From Pseudomonadota bacterium (GTDB taxonomy: Bacteria > Bdellovibrionota > Bacteriovoracia > Bacteriovoracales > Bacteriovoracaceae): a stretch of 64,000 bases of DNA. Shown piece after piece: positions 53,757-62,373 of the stretch. The DNA is taken from positions 186,001-250,000 of the forward strand of contig JAIYBW010000003.1 of the NCBI GenBank assembly GCA_027488375.1, given 5' to 3'. The notes beneath the pieces are model-generated. The model saw only the letters and a list, made by a program, of their open reading frames with translations, made no database searches and was not told where the DNA came from. The translations under genes were made by a program, and so were the position numbers. Each line of letters begins with the position of its first letter. The first letter of the stretch is position 1.

Positions 53757-54793
53757 ATTTTTTTATTTAAAAACTCTTGGATGATATTGGGGAGATAATC
53801 CTTGAAAGGGGGGTCATCTAAGTCAGGATAGTCTTGATTTAAAAGGCTCCTATCAAGATGGGCCGTCTGTTTCATGTAAAAAACAAGCTGGGGAGGAAGA
53901 CTTAAGAAACGAAAAACAACCGGAAAGGCTTTCTCCAAAGGAACACAGATAATTTTCAATGGAGATTTTAGCAAGACAATGGAAGCTTGGAGAAAATCTT
54001 TGGTCAATATTTTATTCTTTGGAACGAGATGGTAGCAAGTTAATGTCCGAGATGGAGGGGCCAGTATGATCTTTGTACACCAGCTGATGAGGCGATCTAC
54101 CGGCAAAACCGGCATCAGAGATTCTTCTTCTACGGGTAATGGTAAAACTTTTAATTTTTTTGTTAGTATTTCAAACTTTCTAGTTTTTTGTATGAAGTCA
54201 AAGAAGTAATAGGGACCATCATTTTTATCTCTCTCTCCAGTTTTTGAGTCTCCGATGATAATTCCTGGTCGATGAATTATGGTTTTAATTTCTTTTGGTG
54301 CAAGTTTTCGAACAAGGTGCTCGGCATGATTTTTACTTCGAGCATATTCATCATAAAAGTAGGAATTTCCACTTATGAGCTCATCCTCATGAATCGTACC
54401 CGTAAGCACCTGATTGACTGCATAAGTACTAAAATAGTGAAAGTATTTTAAATGATTGAGTCGATTCAAAAACTTAAGGACATTTTGAGTGCCAATAACA
54501 TTTTTGAGATAGGCCTCAGAGGGGGAAAGTTCAAGTTGATAAGTTGCTGCGAGATGAATCACGCATTCAATTTTTCCGGTTACTTTTTCAGCTTGACTAA
54601 CATCAGCGAGAAGATCAGTGTGATCAATATCTCCTCTAAGGAAGTGAATGTTTTCTAAATTTGAGAAAAGTTTTTGAGCTTTGGTTAAACTTGATGGTCT
54701 TACTAAAAGATGGATAGTTTCACCGCTTGCGTGAAGACTTTTAACGAGTCTCTGTCCTATAAATCCGGTTCCACCAATAATAAGTATGTTCAT
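53753..54793 (-). CDS. Extended SDR, thioester-reductase/male-sterility-like
   Basis: 346 residues. NAD(P)-binding GGTGFIGQR (7-15), RGDI, HLAATYQ, and the catalytic YxxxK in YDEYARSKNHAEHLV. HRPGIIIGDSKTGE is typical of the NAD-binding_4/fatty-acyl-reductase and 3-beta-HSD-like branch. Probably reduces an aldehyde, ketone or thioester in the lipid pathway. Overlaps its neighbours on both sides by 4 bases. A hydrophobic C-terminal segment (IICVPLEKAFPVVFRFLSL) suggests membrane contact. Confidence 0.8.
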   Translation of the reverse strand: MNILIIGGTGFIGQRLVKSLHASGETIHLLVRPSSLTKAQKLFSNLENIHFLRGDIDHTDLLADVSQAEKVTGKIECVIHLAATYQLELSPSEAYLKNVIGTQNVLKFLNRLNHLKYFHYFSTYAVNQVLTGTIHEDELISGNSYFYDEYARSKNHAEHLVRKLAPKEIKTIIHRPGIIIGDSKTGERDKNDGPYYFFDFIQKTRKFEILTKKLKVLPLPVEEESLMPVLPVDRLISWCTKIILAPPSRTLTCYHLVPKNKILTKDFLQASIVLLKSPLKIICVPLEKAFPVVFRFLSLPPQLVFYMKQTAHLDRSLLNQDYPDLDDPPFKDYLPNIIQEFLNKKI

Positions 54794-55770
54794 TGAATCA
54801 TTTCAATTTTATCCAAGGAGTGGCCTGAGCACAATAGGGATTCCCCTTTGTAAGTACACACCTCTAAAGCTTTATGTTTTAGTCCGATATTTAACTCATT
54901 TGCCTCAGGAAATATTTCACCGTCCCCGAAGAATCTTAGCGGCACCTGGTCTAGGCTCATGAGATTTAATTCATCAGTTTCAAATGAAATAAGGTTTTGA
55001 TCATGATGAGGATATTTTCCTTGCATCATCATAAGGGTGCATTTCAAAAAATCCAAGCGGTTTTGATGGAGAAAGATGGTTACATTAAATTTCCCATCAT
55101 CATTTATTGTTTTTGGTGCGACTTGAAACTTGCCCCCAATAAATTCTTGGTTATTGACAAGGATCATTGGAGTTTCAATCCGCGGATCAAGGAGGGGGGA
55201 GTCTTTCGACTGCAAATAAACTCTTCTTTTATTATAAGCTTTCATCAGCATTTGTTGAGCATAAACTAATGAATAGGTTTCTTTCCCAATAGTCTTCATC
55301 ATTTTTTTAAAGAGAGGACTACTTTTTCTCATCCTGTCGACTGTGGCGGCAACTTCGCACGCCATCCCAATTCCTCCATTCGTCATCATTGCTCTGCCGT
55401 TCACATGAATGGCATCAATTTTTTTTGTCGTTTGTGCATTAAAAATCTGTGTGATTTTTTTTAAGTTATTTGAGAGCCCTAGCTCATGAGCAAAATCATT
55501 AGCAGTGCCTGCAGGTAATATCATTAATTTAATTTTCTTATCTAGTAACTTTTGGGAAACAGCATTCATCGTGCCATCTCCACCTGCTGCAAAGATGTAC
55601 TCAGTTCCTTCTTCACTTTCTTTTTCCAAGCTTAAGTTTAATTCTTCTAGACTTTGAGGTCTTTTTACCTCTAAATCATGGCGAAAAAAGAATTTTTTGA
55701 GTTCTTCCTCGTTAAATGAAGTTAAACCTTTCGAGGAATGTGAATTTAGGTACACACTAATTTTGGCCAT
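54790..55770 (-). CDS. Diacylglycerol-kinase-family lipid kinase (YegS/BmrU-like)
   Basis: 326 residues. The ATP-binding signature is FAAGGDGTMNAV (about 60-71) and LPAGTANDFAHELGL, as in the DAGK_cat/YegS family. The C-terminal beta-sandwich has LRFFGDGE(I)FP-like residues (VPLRFFGDGEIFP). Phosphorylates a lipid hydroxyl (diacylglycerol or a similar alcohol). Its product could feed the ligase/UbiA or BtaA-like steps. It overlaps the upstream secreted-protein gene by 14 bases and the SDR gene by 4. Confidence 0.85.
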   Translation of the reverse strand: MAKISVYLNSHSSKGLTSFNEEELKKFFFRHDLEVKRPQSLEELNLSLEKESEEGTEYIFAAGGDGTMNAVSQKLLDKKIKLMILPAGTANDFAHELGLSNNLKKITQIFNAQTTKKIDAIHVNGRAMMTNGGIGMACEVAATVDRMRKSSPLFKKMMKTIGKETYSLVYAQQMLMKAYNKRRVYLQSKDSPLLDPRIETPMILVNNQEFIGGKFQVAPKTINDDGKFNVTIFLHQNRLDFLKCTLMMMQGKYPHHDQNLISFETDELNLMSLDQVPLRFFGDGEIFPEANELNIGLKHKALEVCTYKGESLLCSGHSLDKIEMIQ

Positions 55771-56509
55771 GATTTTTTCCGTGTTCTTTTAAAATATTTA
55801 ATTCTTCTAAATCGATGTCTTCAATGAGATTAGGGAGTTCGTTGCAAAGTATCGGTATACCTTGTTTTTGAATTGGAGCACTTAGTTTATCAACGTATTG
55901 AGCAAATGGGAGGACCAATAATTGAAGCTTCATCACTTGAATTAAAATCTTTGTCGGATCTTTTAAGTTTTTATCTTCACTTTGTTTTTTCCTAATTGGA
56001 ACATAATAAGCGAAACGGTAAATGGACTCAATAATATGGCGAGTGAAGCAGTGATAAGGTGGACTTTGATGTAATTCTATGAGTACCTTTAGCGCTTCAG
56101 TACGAATGATATTTTCATCCTTTGTTTTAATGGCATTATTAATTTTTTTATAAAAAGAAAAATACTTTAACGATAAGGGGTCAACATGTTGGACTCGAGG
56201 ATCTTTTAAAGATGGTTCAAATGGAATCATCTCTTTAAATTCTTGGCACAGAAGATCTATGCCATGTTGATGGTATGTTTGGACTTTTTTATCAAAAGAT
56301 TTAGCAATCTTTAGGCTAGCCTTCTCGCCGGTAATTAATTTTTTTAAAACCTTATCACTCTCACCGCCAGTTAAGGCTCTGTAAAACGTTGAGCTTTCCT
56401 GGTTAATTTTAATGGATTCTTGAATGTGATGTGTAAAGCATGATTTTGCCTCGCCCTTATCAAAGGTCCCTAGGAAAATGAAAATAAGGGCGATGAATCT
56501 GATGATCAT
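55757..56509 (-). CDS. Exported protein at the head of the lipid-like operon
   Basis: 250 residues with a signal peptide (about 1-21, KGEA-K). The mature part is helical and charged, with Cys at CFTHHI, LLCQEF, CFTRHI and ILCNEL; the CFTHHIQESI and CFTRHIIESI pair, about 130 residues apart, suggests an internal duplication. Family not recognised. As first gene of the operon it might bind or move the product in the periplasm. Overlaps the lipid-kinase gene by 14 bases. Confidence 0.6.
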   Translation of the reverse strand: MIIRFIALIFIFLGTFDKGEAKSCFTHHIQESIKINQESSTFYRALTGGESDKVLKKLITGEKASLKIAKSFDKKVQTYHQHGIDLLCQEFKEMIPFEPSLKDPRVQHVDPLSLKYFSFYKKINNAIKTKDENIIRTEALKVLIELHQSPPYHCFTRHIIESIYRFAYYVPIRKKQSEDKNLKDPTKILIQVMKLQLLVLPFAQYVDKLSAPIQKQGIPILCNELPNLIEDIDLEELNILKEHGKNHGQN

Positions 56510-56620
56510 GCTTATTAAAGCTGCAACTTAGGGGCCATTCAGTAACATCTGTGAACAGTCCTTTCTCACTGAAATCACTGATTTTTCTCTTATCATTGCG
56601 CCCATCCCTCATCTCACTTC

Positions 56621-56648
56621 TGTCAATTTTTTTGACACTGACTATAAT
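56621..56648 (+). promoter_or_regulatory. Inverted repeat and TATAAT between divergent genes
   Basis: TGTCAA (56621-56626) and TTGACA (56632-56637) form an exact inverted repeat around T5, and TATAAT follows at 56643-56648. With a loose -35 (CTGTCA) 17 bases upstream of the TATAAT, this is a possible promoter for the rightward gene, with the repeat as operator. It lies between the lipid-like operon and the tgt-sec block. Confidence 0.4.
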
Positions 56649-56719
56649 TTTTCCCCTTGGTCATTATGTTTTGGGTTCTTTAAGTTAAGATAGATAAAAA
56701 CTTGTTCCTAAGGACTACC

Positions 56720-57079
56720 ATGAATAAATTATTTTTATCTTTCATGCTTTTGGTTTCAGCACCCGTCTTTGCGAGCTATCATTTTCAATGTTATGAAATC
56801 GTTGGTTCCAAAACTAGTGATAAAATGTTTTTACTTATCCCAAACCTTGCAGATCTCTCATCTGGAGCGACCTTTTCACTTTCCGATGATGAATCAATGA
56901 TCGAAAATTTTACTTTTCTTGAACAAAGTTCGAATAAATTGAGGAAGGGCTCTATAAAACTTCTTGGATCAAATGGCTCAATCCTTAAAATTGATCACAA
57001 AGGAAATGTGAGATCAATGGAGATCAAAGAGGAAGGCAAAGTAACAGACTTTCAATGTTTTATTGAAAGTTCTATCTAG
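56720..57079 (+). CDS. Small secreted protein, function unknown
   Basis: 119 residues from the ATG at 56720, which has AAGGA 6 bases before it; a TTG 18 bases up is also in frame. Signal peptide MNKLFLSFMLLVSAPVFA. The mature domain is a small beta-rich unit with two Cys (FQCYEIVG at the start and DFQCFIES at the end) that would tie its termini by a disulfide. Precedes tgt by 18 bases. Confidence 0.6.
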   Translation: MNKLFLSFMLLVSAPVFASYHFQCYEIVGSKTSDKMFLLIPNLADLSSGATFSLSDDESMIENFTFLEQSSNKLRKGSIKLLGSNGSILKIDHKGNVRSMEIKEEGKVTDFQCFIESSI

Positions 57080-57097
57080 TTGCGATAAATCTGCTGC

Positions 57098-58210
57098 ATG
57101 ACTTTTTTTAAACTTGAAGCTCAATCTGGGCAGGCGAGAGCTGGTCGTATTTTTACCTCTCATGGGATTATTGAAACTCCTATATTCATGCCAGTTGGAA
57201 CTCGAGCTTCTGTCAAAACTCTTTGGCAAGAAGATTTAGAGGAACTAAATGCTCAAATTATTCTTGGAAATACTTATCATCTCTATTTAAAGCCTGGTCA
57301 TGAGCTGATTGAAAAGTTAGGTGGCCTGCATGAATTCATGAGCTGGCCGAGACCTATTTTAACTGATTCGGGTGGATACCAAGTTTTTTCCCTCTCAGAT
57401 ATAAATAAGCTCACTGAAGAGGGTGTGACATTTCAATCTCATATTGATGGTTCTCGCCATCTCATTACGCCAGAAAAATCCATGCAAATTCAAAGGGCCT
57501 TAGGCTCAGATATTGTGATGGCCTTTGATGAGTGTCCAAAACTACCGGCCTCCAAAGAGACTCTTCGAACAAGCATGGAGCTAACCCATCGCTGGGCCAA
57601 GCGCTGTAAAACAGTTGAGCTTAAAGAGCATCAACATCTATTTGGGATCATTCAGGGTGGGCTTCATTTTGATTTACGTACTGAAAGCATGGAGGGCCTA
57701 AAAGATTTAGGTTTTGATGGATATGCTCTCGGTGGACTTTCTGTAGGGGAGAAAAATGAAGAGATGGTCGACTTTTGCGAGAAATTTGTTCCGACTATGC
57801 CCAAGGACAAACCTCGTTATCTGATGGGAGTTGGAAAACCTCTGGATGTCCTTAATGGAATCAAATCCGGCTTAGACATGTTTGACTGTGTGCTTCCAAC
57901 TCGAAATGCACGAAATGGCCAATTTTTAACTTCACATGGACCGCTAAATATTAAGAAGGCCCGATTTCTTGATGATAAACTTCCTCCTGACCCGAAATGT
58001 AAGTGCCGGGTTTGTAGCCGTTATTCCCGTGCCTATATACGACATTTGTTTAATGTTGGTGAATATCTCGCTGGCCAGTTGATTACTTTCCACAACATTC
58101 ATTTTTATCTCGATATGGTCAAACAGGCGCGAGAGGCCATTTTAAAAGGTGAGTTTGACGTCTTTTATCGAACATTTTATAACGATTACTCTTCTAATCA
58201 GTGGGAATAA
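57098..58210 (+). CDS. tgt: tRNA-guanine transglycosylase
   Basis: 370 residues, usual bacterial length. ILTDSGGYQVFS holds the Asp acid/base, GGLSVGE, MGVGKPLDVL, and DCVLPTRNARNGQ carries the nucleophilic Asp. The zinc site is C-x-C-x2-C...H in KCKCRVCSRYSR. Exchanges guanine 34 for preQ1 in tRNA for Asp, Asn, His and Tyr, the step before QueA. It starts the tgt-yajC-tatA-secD-secF block; yajC follows after 14 bases. Confidence 0.97.
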   Translation: MTFFKLEAQSGQARAGRIFTSHGIIETPIFMPVGTRASVKTLWQEDLEELNAQIILGNTYHLYLKPGHELIEKLGGLHEFMSWPRPILTDSGGYQVFSLSDINKLTEEGVTFQSHIDGSRHLITPEKSMQIQRALGSDIVMAFDECPKLPASKETLRTSMELTHRWAKRCKTVELKEHQHLFGIIQGGLHFDLRTESMEGLKDLGFDGYALGGLSVGEKNEEMVDFCEKFVPTMPKDKPRYLMGVGKPLDVLNGIKSGLDMFDCVLPTRNARNGQFLTSHGPLNIKKARFLDDKLPPDPKCKCRVCSRYSRAYIRHLFNVGEYLAGQLITFHNIHFYLDMVKQAREAILKGEFDVFYRTFYNDYSSNQWE

Positions 58211-58224
58211 ACAAAGGAACATTC

Positions 58225-58560
58225 ATGTTTGATATTTTAATTTCATCTGCACATGCTCAAGCCGCTGCAGCCCCAGCACAATCTCCATTCGTATCTTTCA
58301 TTCCATTTATCCTTATCTTTTTAGTGATGTATTTTCTCATGATACGTCCTCAGAAAAAGCGTATGGAAGAGGAGCAAAGTTTTCTGAATAAACTCGCTCA
58401 TGGTGACGAGGTTTACACTAAAGCTGGTATCCTCGGTAAAGTAACGGCGATTGCAGAGAAAGCAGTGACTATTGAGATTGAAGGTGGAGCTAAGATGAAA
58501 GTCCTCAAGTCTCATATTGGTGGTTCAGCTGCTAGTATTTTTGCTACGGAAAAGAAGTAA
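58225..58560 (+). CDS. yajC: Preprotein translocase subunit YajC
   Basis: 111 residues. ATG at 58225 follows AAAGGAAC; a GTG 24 bases earlier is overlapping tgt and less likely. N-terminal short polar segment, one transmembrane helix (about 26-47, FIPFILIFLVMYFLMI), then RPQKKRMEEEQSFLNKLAHGDEVYT, the family signature. Partner of SecDF in the inner membrane. The tatA gene follows 2 bases after its stop. Confidence 0.95.
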   Translation: MFDILISSAHAQAAAAPAQSPFVSFIPFILIFLVMYFLMIRPQKKRMEEEQSFLNKLAHGDEVYTKAGILGKVTAIAEKAVTIEIEGGAKMKVLKSHIGGSAASIFATEKK

Positions 58561-58562
58561 TT

Positions 58563-58838
58563 ATGTTCGGACTTGGTTTTGGAGAACTTCTTGTCATTTT
58601 TCTCATTGCTCTGATTTTTATTGGACCAAAGAAACTTCCTGAACTTGCAAAAGGTTTAGGTAAAGGTATTAGAGAATTTCAAAATGCTGCAAAAGGTTTT
58701 TCTGACCAACTGCAGGAGAAAGAAGAAGACAAGGTTCATGAAACTCATGATAGCGTTAAAATTGTTGAGGCCAATCAACAGCCAGCGTCAAATAAGGTCG
58801 AAGTTTTGCCTCCAGAGAAAGATCAAACCCACTCTTAA
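58563..58838 (+). CDS. tatA: Twin-arginine translocase subunit TatA/E
   Basis: 91 residues: short N-terminal helix (MFGLGFGELLVIFLIALIFI), hinge FIGPKKLPELAKGLGKGIREF, amphipathic helix, then an acidic tail. The FGxxK/PELAKxLGKGIxEF pattern is TatA. It forms the pore of the folded-protein export system; tatC is not in the window. Its place between yajC and secD, ending with a terminator, puts a Tat gene inside the Sec accessory block. Confidence 0.92.
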   Translation: MFGLGFGELLVIFLIALIFIGPKKLPELAKGLGKGIREFQNAAKGFSDQLQEKEEDKVHETHDSVKIVEANQQPASNKVEVLPPEKDQTHS

Positions 58839-58842
58839 TTAA

Positions 58843-58863
58843 AAAGGGGCCTATGGCCCCTTT
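58843..58863 (+). terminator. Hairpin terminator after tatA
   Basis: GGGGCC, TAT loop, GGCCCC with A-tract before it and TTTC after it. The T-tract is short, so some read-through to secD is possible. Confidence 0.8.
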
Positions 58864-58948
58864 CTTCTGATTGCTCTAATCCCTCAAATTGTTTAGAATT
58901 TTTCGATACATTAACTTATTGAAAACCCTTAAAGATACGGAGATCACA

Positions 58949-60655
58949 ATGGCCAGGGGATGGTGGATTCGCTTTAGTTTGCTTGCTGTATTTACAATTG
59001 CAGCTTTAATGTCGGTCACTCCGACCTTCTTCAATTTAAATGAAAAGAGTTCTTTTCCACTAAAGACAAAGATTAATCTTGGGCTCGATCTCCAGGGTGG
59101 TCTTTATATGGTGCTTGGTATTGATTTTAATAAAGTCTACCGGGATGAAATTCTAGGGAGTGCTCGTCGTATACAGTCACTTCTTAAAGAAGAAAATATT
59201 GAAACAAAGCCTGGTGATCTAATTGTTGCTGATGTGAAAGATCCTAAGCACACCATTAATCTCGTTAAGCCTACTGATGCTCCCAAAGCTAAGGAAATAA
59301 TTTCAAAATATTTCAGCTCTACACTTCGTCTCACTGGTGATGAGCCTGGGGTGCTGACTTATGGTTTAGGTCGTGAACTTATAAAAGAAGTAGAGGATAC
59401 GGCCCTCTCTAAGTCAATTGAAGTGATTCGAAATCGTATCGATGAATTTGGTGTGACAGAGCCAGAAATCGTTTCACAAGGTACAGATCGTATTGTTGTT
59501 CAATTACCTGGTGTGAAAGATATTAATCGGGCGAAAGACCTGATTGGTAAAACCGCAAAATTAGAATTCAAGTTCGTTAATGATGATATCCCTGCCATTA
59601 CACTTGGTGAATGGATGGAGAAGGTTAAAAAAGCCGGAATTGAATTTAATAAGGGCATGAGATTTTCGGAGTATGTCCAAAAAGTAAATGAAATTTTAGT
59701 GAATGATCTTCCAAAAGGGTATGAGATTTCATTTTCTAAAGAAGCCAATAAAGTAACAAATGAAATTACAAAACTAGACCCATATCTGGTTCAAAATTCT
59801 TCTAATTTGACTGGAGAAGAACTCCAAGAAGCCTTTGTTCGTATGGACCAAGAGCAAAATAGACCTTATGTTGCCCTAGAGTTTAAACCAAATGGAGCGA
59901 AGCTCTTCGAAGAATTAACAGGGGCCAATATTGGTAAAAGATTGGCCATTGTCCTTGATGGTAACGTTTATTCTGCACCGGTTGTTCAATCTCGAATTGC
60001 TGGTGGTTCTGCGCAAATTACACTCGGTGCAGGTGATTATAATACAGTTATGCAAGAGGCCCGAGACCTAGCTCTTGTCTTAAGAGCAGGTGCTCTTCCT
60101 GTTGAGCTTATTTTTGAAGAACAAAGAGTTGTTGGACCTTCATTAGGTGCTGATGCCATTGAAAAAGCTCAATTAGCGGCCATCATTGGTTCGTTTCTTG
60201 TCTTAGCTTTTATGTGCTTTTACTATAAACTTTCAGGTCTCATTGCAACCGTTACAATTATTCTCAACGTTCTTTTTACTCTTTCATTCCTTATCGGAAT
60301 TGGTGCGACTCTTTCTCTCCCTGGTATTGCTGGTATTGCGTTGACGGTTGGTATGGCCGTTGATGGTAATATTTTGATTTACGAGAGAATCCGTGAAGAA
60401 ATCAGACTGGGAATATCTCCTCAAGAGGCAGTGAGAATTGGTTTTGAAAAAGCATTTTGGGCCATTGCTGATGCAAACATTACAACCGCTCTTGCCGGAT
60501 TATGCTTACTTAACTTTGGTACTGGTCCAGTAAGAGGCTTCGCTGTGACTCTTCTCATCGGTATTGCAACAACTGTTTATACTTCTTACTTTGTCAGCCA
60601 CATTTTATTTGAAATGTATGTCGGTAAGGGTGCTAAAAAAAGTTTGAGCATTTAA
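58949..60655 (+). CDS. secD: Protein translocase subunit SecD
   Basis: 568 residues from the ATG at 58949, which has CGGAG 7 bases before it (an upstream reading is rejected because the N-terminus then lacks the Arg-TM1 pattern). TM1 is at about 10-28, then INLGLDLQGG, the SecD signature. A large periplasmic P1 domain covers about 40-370, and five TMs follow, including GMAVDGNILIYERIREE near 470. With SecF it drives late steps of Sec export using proton flow. Confidence 0.96.
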   Translation: MARGWWIRFSLLAVFTIAALMSVTPTFFNLNEKSSFPLKTKINLGLDLQGGLYMVLGIDFNKVYRDEILGSARRIQSLLKEENIETKPGDLIVADVKDPKHTINLVKPTDAPKAKEIISKYFSSTLRLTGDEPGVLTYGLGRELIKEVEDTALSKSIEVIRNRIDEFGVTEPEIVSQGTDRIVVQLPGVKDINRAKDLIGKTAKLEFKFVNDDIPAITLGEWMEKVKKAGIEFNKGMRFSEYVQKVNEILVNDLPKGYEISFSKEANKVTNEITKLDPYLVQNSSNLTGEELQEAFVRMDQEQNRPYVALEFKPNGAKLFEELTGANIGKRLAIVLDGNVYSAPVVQSRIAGGSAQITLGAGDYNTVMQEARDLALVLRAGALPVELIFEEQRVVGPSLGADAIEKAQLAAIIGSFLVLAFMCFYYKLSGLIATVTIILNVLFTLSFLIGIGATLSLPGIAGIALTVGMAVDGNILIYERIREEIRLGISPQEAVRIGFEKAFWAIADANITTALAGLCLLNFGTGPVRGFAVTLLIGIATTVYTSYFVSHILFEMYVGKGAKKSLSI

Positions 60656-60671
60656 TTAAGGGATAATAATT

Positions 60672-61559
60672 ATGAAAAATATAGATTACGTTGGAAAATT
60701 TAAAGTAGCTGGATTTCTTTCTCTCCTCCTCGTTATTGGAACTGTTGTGCTCTTTTTTACAAAAGGTCTCAATTATGGAGTTGATTTTAGAGGCGGGGTT
60801 GAAATCCAAGTTAAATTTAAAACGACTGTTGGCCTTGGTGACATCAGAGAGCTCATGTCCCAAAAGAATGTGGCCCTTTCTCAGTTGCAAAGTATTGGTG
60901 AAGCGTCTCAGAATGAATTCTTACTTAAGTTAGAAACAGATAAAGGCGATTTAAATGCGATCTCTTCTCAGGTTAGTACTGTTTTAACTGAAAAATATGG
61001 TGCTGACAGTTTTGAAATCTTGAAAAATGATATTGTCGGTCCTAAGGCAGGGTCTCAATTAAGAACTTCTGCTTTTCAGGCACTTGCTTGGGCGATTATC
61101 GCCATCATGATTTATCTGGCCTTAAGATTTGACTATAAGTTTGCTCCCGGAGCAATTGCTGCCCTTATTCATGATGTTACCATTATTGTTGGTGCCTTCA
61201 TCTTAACTCAAAAAGAATTTTCACTTCAGATTGTTGCTGCTCTCTTGGCCATTATTGGTTACTCAGTTAACGATACGGTAGTTATTTATGACAGAGTTCG
61301 TGAAATCGAGAATGCTCATCCAACAATGTCAAGTTTCGAAATTATGAATCGTGCTTTAAATGAAACCATGTCGAGAACGATTATAACTTCTTTAACAGTT
61401 CTTGGAGTCTCTGTTGTTATGTTGGTTTGGGGAGGAAGTGTTATCCAAGATTTCTTTTTTGCTATGACAATTGGGGTTATTCTTGGTGTTTACTCTACAA
61501 TTTTCATCGCAGTCCCAATGACCGTTTTCACTGAGAAGTTTTCAAAAAAGAATGCCTAA
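60672..61559 (+). CDS. secF: Protein translocase subunit SecF
   Basis: 295 residues. TM1 near 14-34, the SecF signature GVDFRGGVEIQ, periplasmic domain, and the TM4 motif GYSVNDTVVIYDRVRE. 16 bases from secD. Its last codons overlap the next gene by 8 bases, so a membrane protein of unknown function is produced with it. Confidence 0.96.
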   Translation: MKNIDYVGKFKVAGFLSLLLVIGTVVLFFTKGLNYGVDFRGGVEIQVKFKTTVGLGDIRELMSQKNVALSQLQSIGEASQNEFLLKLETDKGDLNAISSQVSTVLTEKYGADSFEILKNDIVGPKAGSQLRTSAFQALAWAIIAIMIYLALRFDYKFAPGAIAALIHDVTIIVGAFILTQKEFSLQIVAALLAIIGYSVNDTVVIYDRVREIENAHPTMSSFEIMNRALNETMSRTIITSLTVLGVSVVMLVWGGSVIQDFFFAMTIGVILGVYSTIFIAVPMTVFTEKFSKKNA

Positions 61560-62373
61560 ATTTTTCTTCATTTTCTTTTTCCTTTTAATTTGTCTTCCTG
61601 GTTTCGGCCAGGAAGACCTTGAAAAGAAGCCTTTCTCACAAGGTGGAGGGAGAGTCATTATCAAAGGTGGGGCTGAAGCCTCTCCACCTCAACTTGATTC
61701 ACCAACCCCTTCTACATCTTCTCCAGAACAACCTCAGGCACCGTCTTCAGATTCTATTTCAGACTCCTCGAATAACGAAGACTCGGCAATTGCTGAGTTA
61801 GAGTTGGCCCGGAAAAAACAGCTGGAAAAAATGAAGATGATTGAAAAAAGTGTGGAGCCTTTAAAGAGTCCCATGCTTAATCCAATCGATGAGATTAAGA
61901 AGCTTGGGCACAAACAACTAGATTTCAACGCCCTTCTTGATAAGCGAGTTTTGGTGATTCTTAAAGAGGCTTTTAAAGATGGAATTCTTGGTCATCTACC
62001 TAAAGAAGAAGTCAGGAAAATTATTGAAGATAAAATAAAGCATAATTTCCTAGGCTCAATCACAAGGCTATTTCCAAAAGTGTTAGATTTTTTAGTCGAT
62101 CTTTCTAGAGATAAGCATGTCTTTCATGGGCTTATTACTCTGGTCGAACGTAGAGATGACCTCAAAACTTATGGGTATGTTTGGCTCATCATTTTTATCT
62201 TTGGACTATTGGTTAAAAGGCGTTTAGTAAAGCCAAAATGGACTTTCTTTAGAAGATTCAAATGGAATATGACGATTAATTTTTTTCTAAGTTTAATTTC
62301 AATCTATGTTTTCTATTTCATGTTCTCAATAGAGCTAGATCCATTTGTGCGAGTCTTAACTCAGCAGTTTTAA
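61552..62373 (+). CDS. Exported/membrane protein coupled to secF
   Basis: 273 residues, family not recognised. Signal peptide about 1-19 (LPGFG-QE), then a Pro/Ser/Gln-rich linker (45-75), a helical charged domain (about 80-200), and two transmembrane helices (about 205-222 and 238-258) with a basic loop between. So the C-terminus is anchored while the low-complexity region extends into the periplasm. The 8-base overlap with secF points to a role near the translocon. Overlaps the convergent lipoprotein gene by 4 bases. Confidence 0.65.
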   Translation: MPKFFFIFFFLLICLPGFGQEDLEKKPFSQGGGRVIIKGGAEASPPQLDSPTPSTSSPEQPQAPSSDSISDSSNNEDSAIAELELARKKQLEKMKMIEKSVEPLKSPMLNPIDEIKKLGHKQLDFNALLDKRVLVILKEAFKDGILGHLPKEEVRKIIEDKIKHNFLGSITRLFPKVLDFLVDLSRDKHVFHGLITLVERRDDLKTYGYVWLIIFIFGLLVKRRLVKPKWTFFRRFKWNMTINFFLSLISIYVFYFMFSIELDPFVRVLTQQF

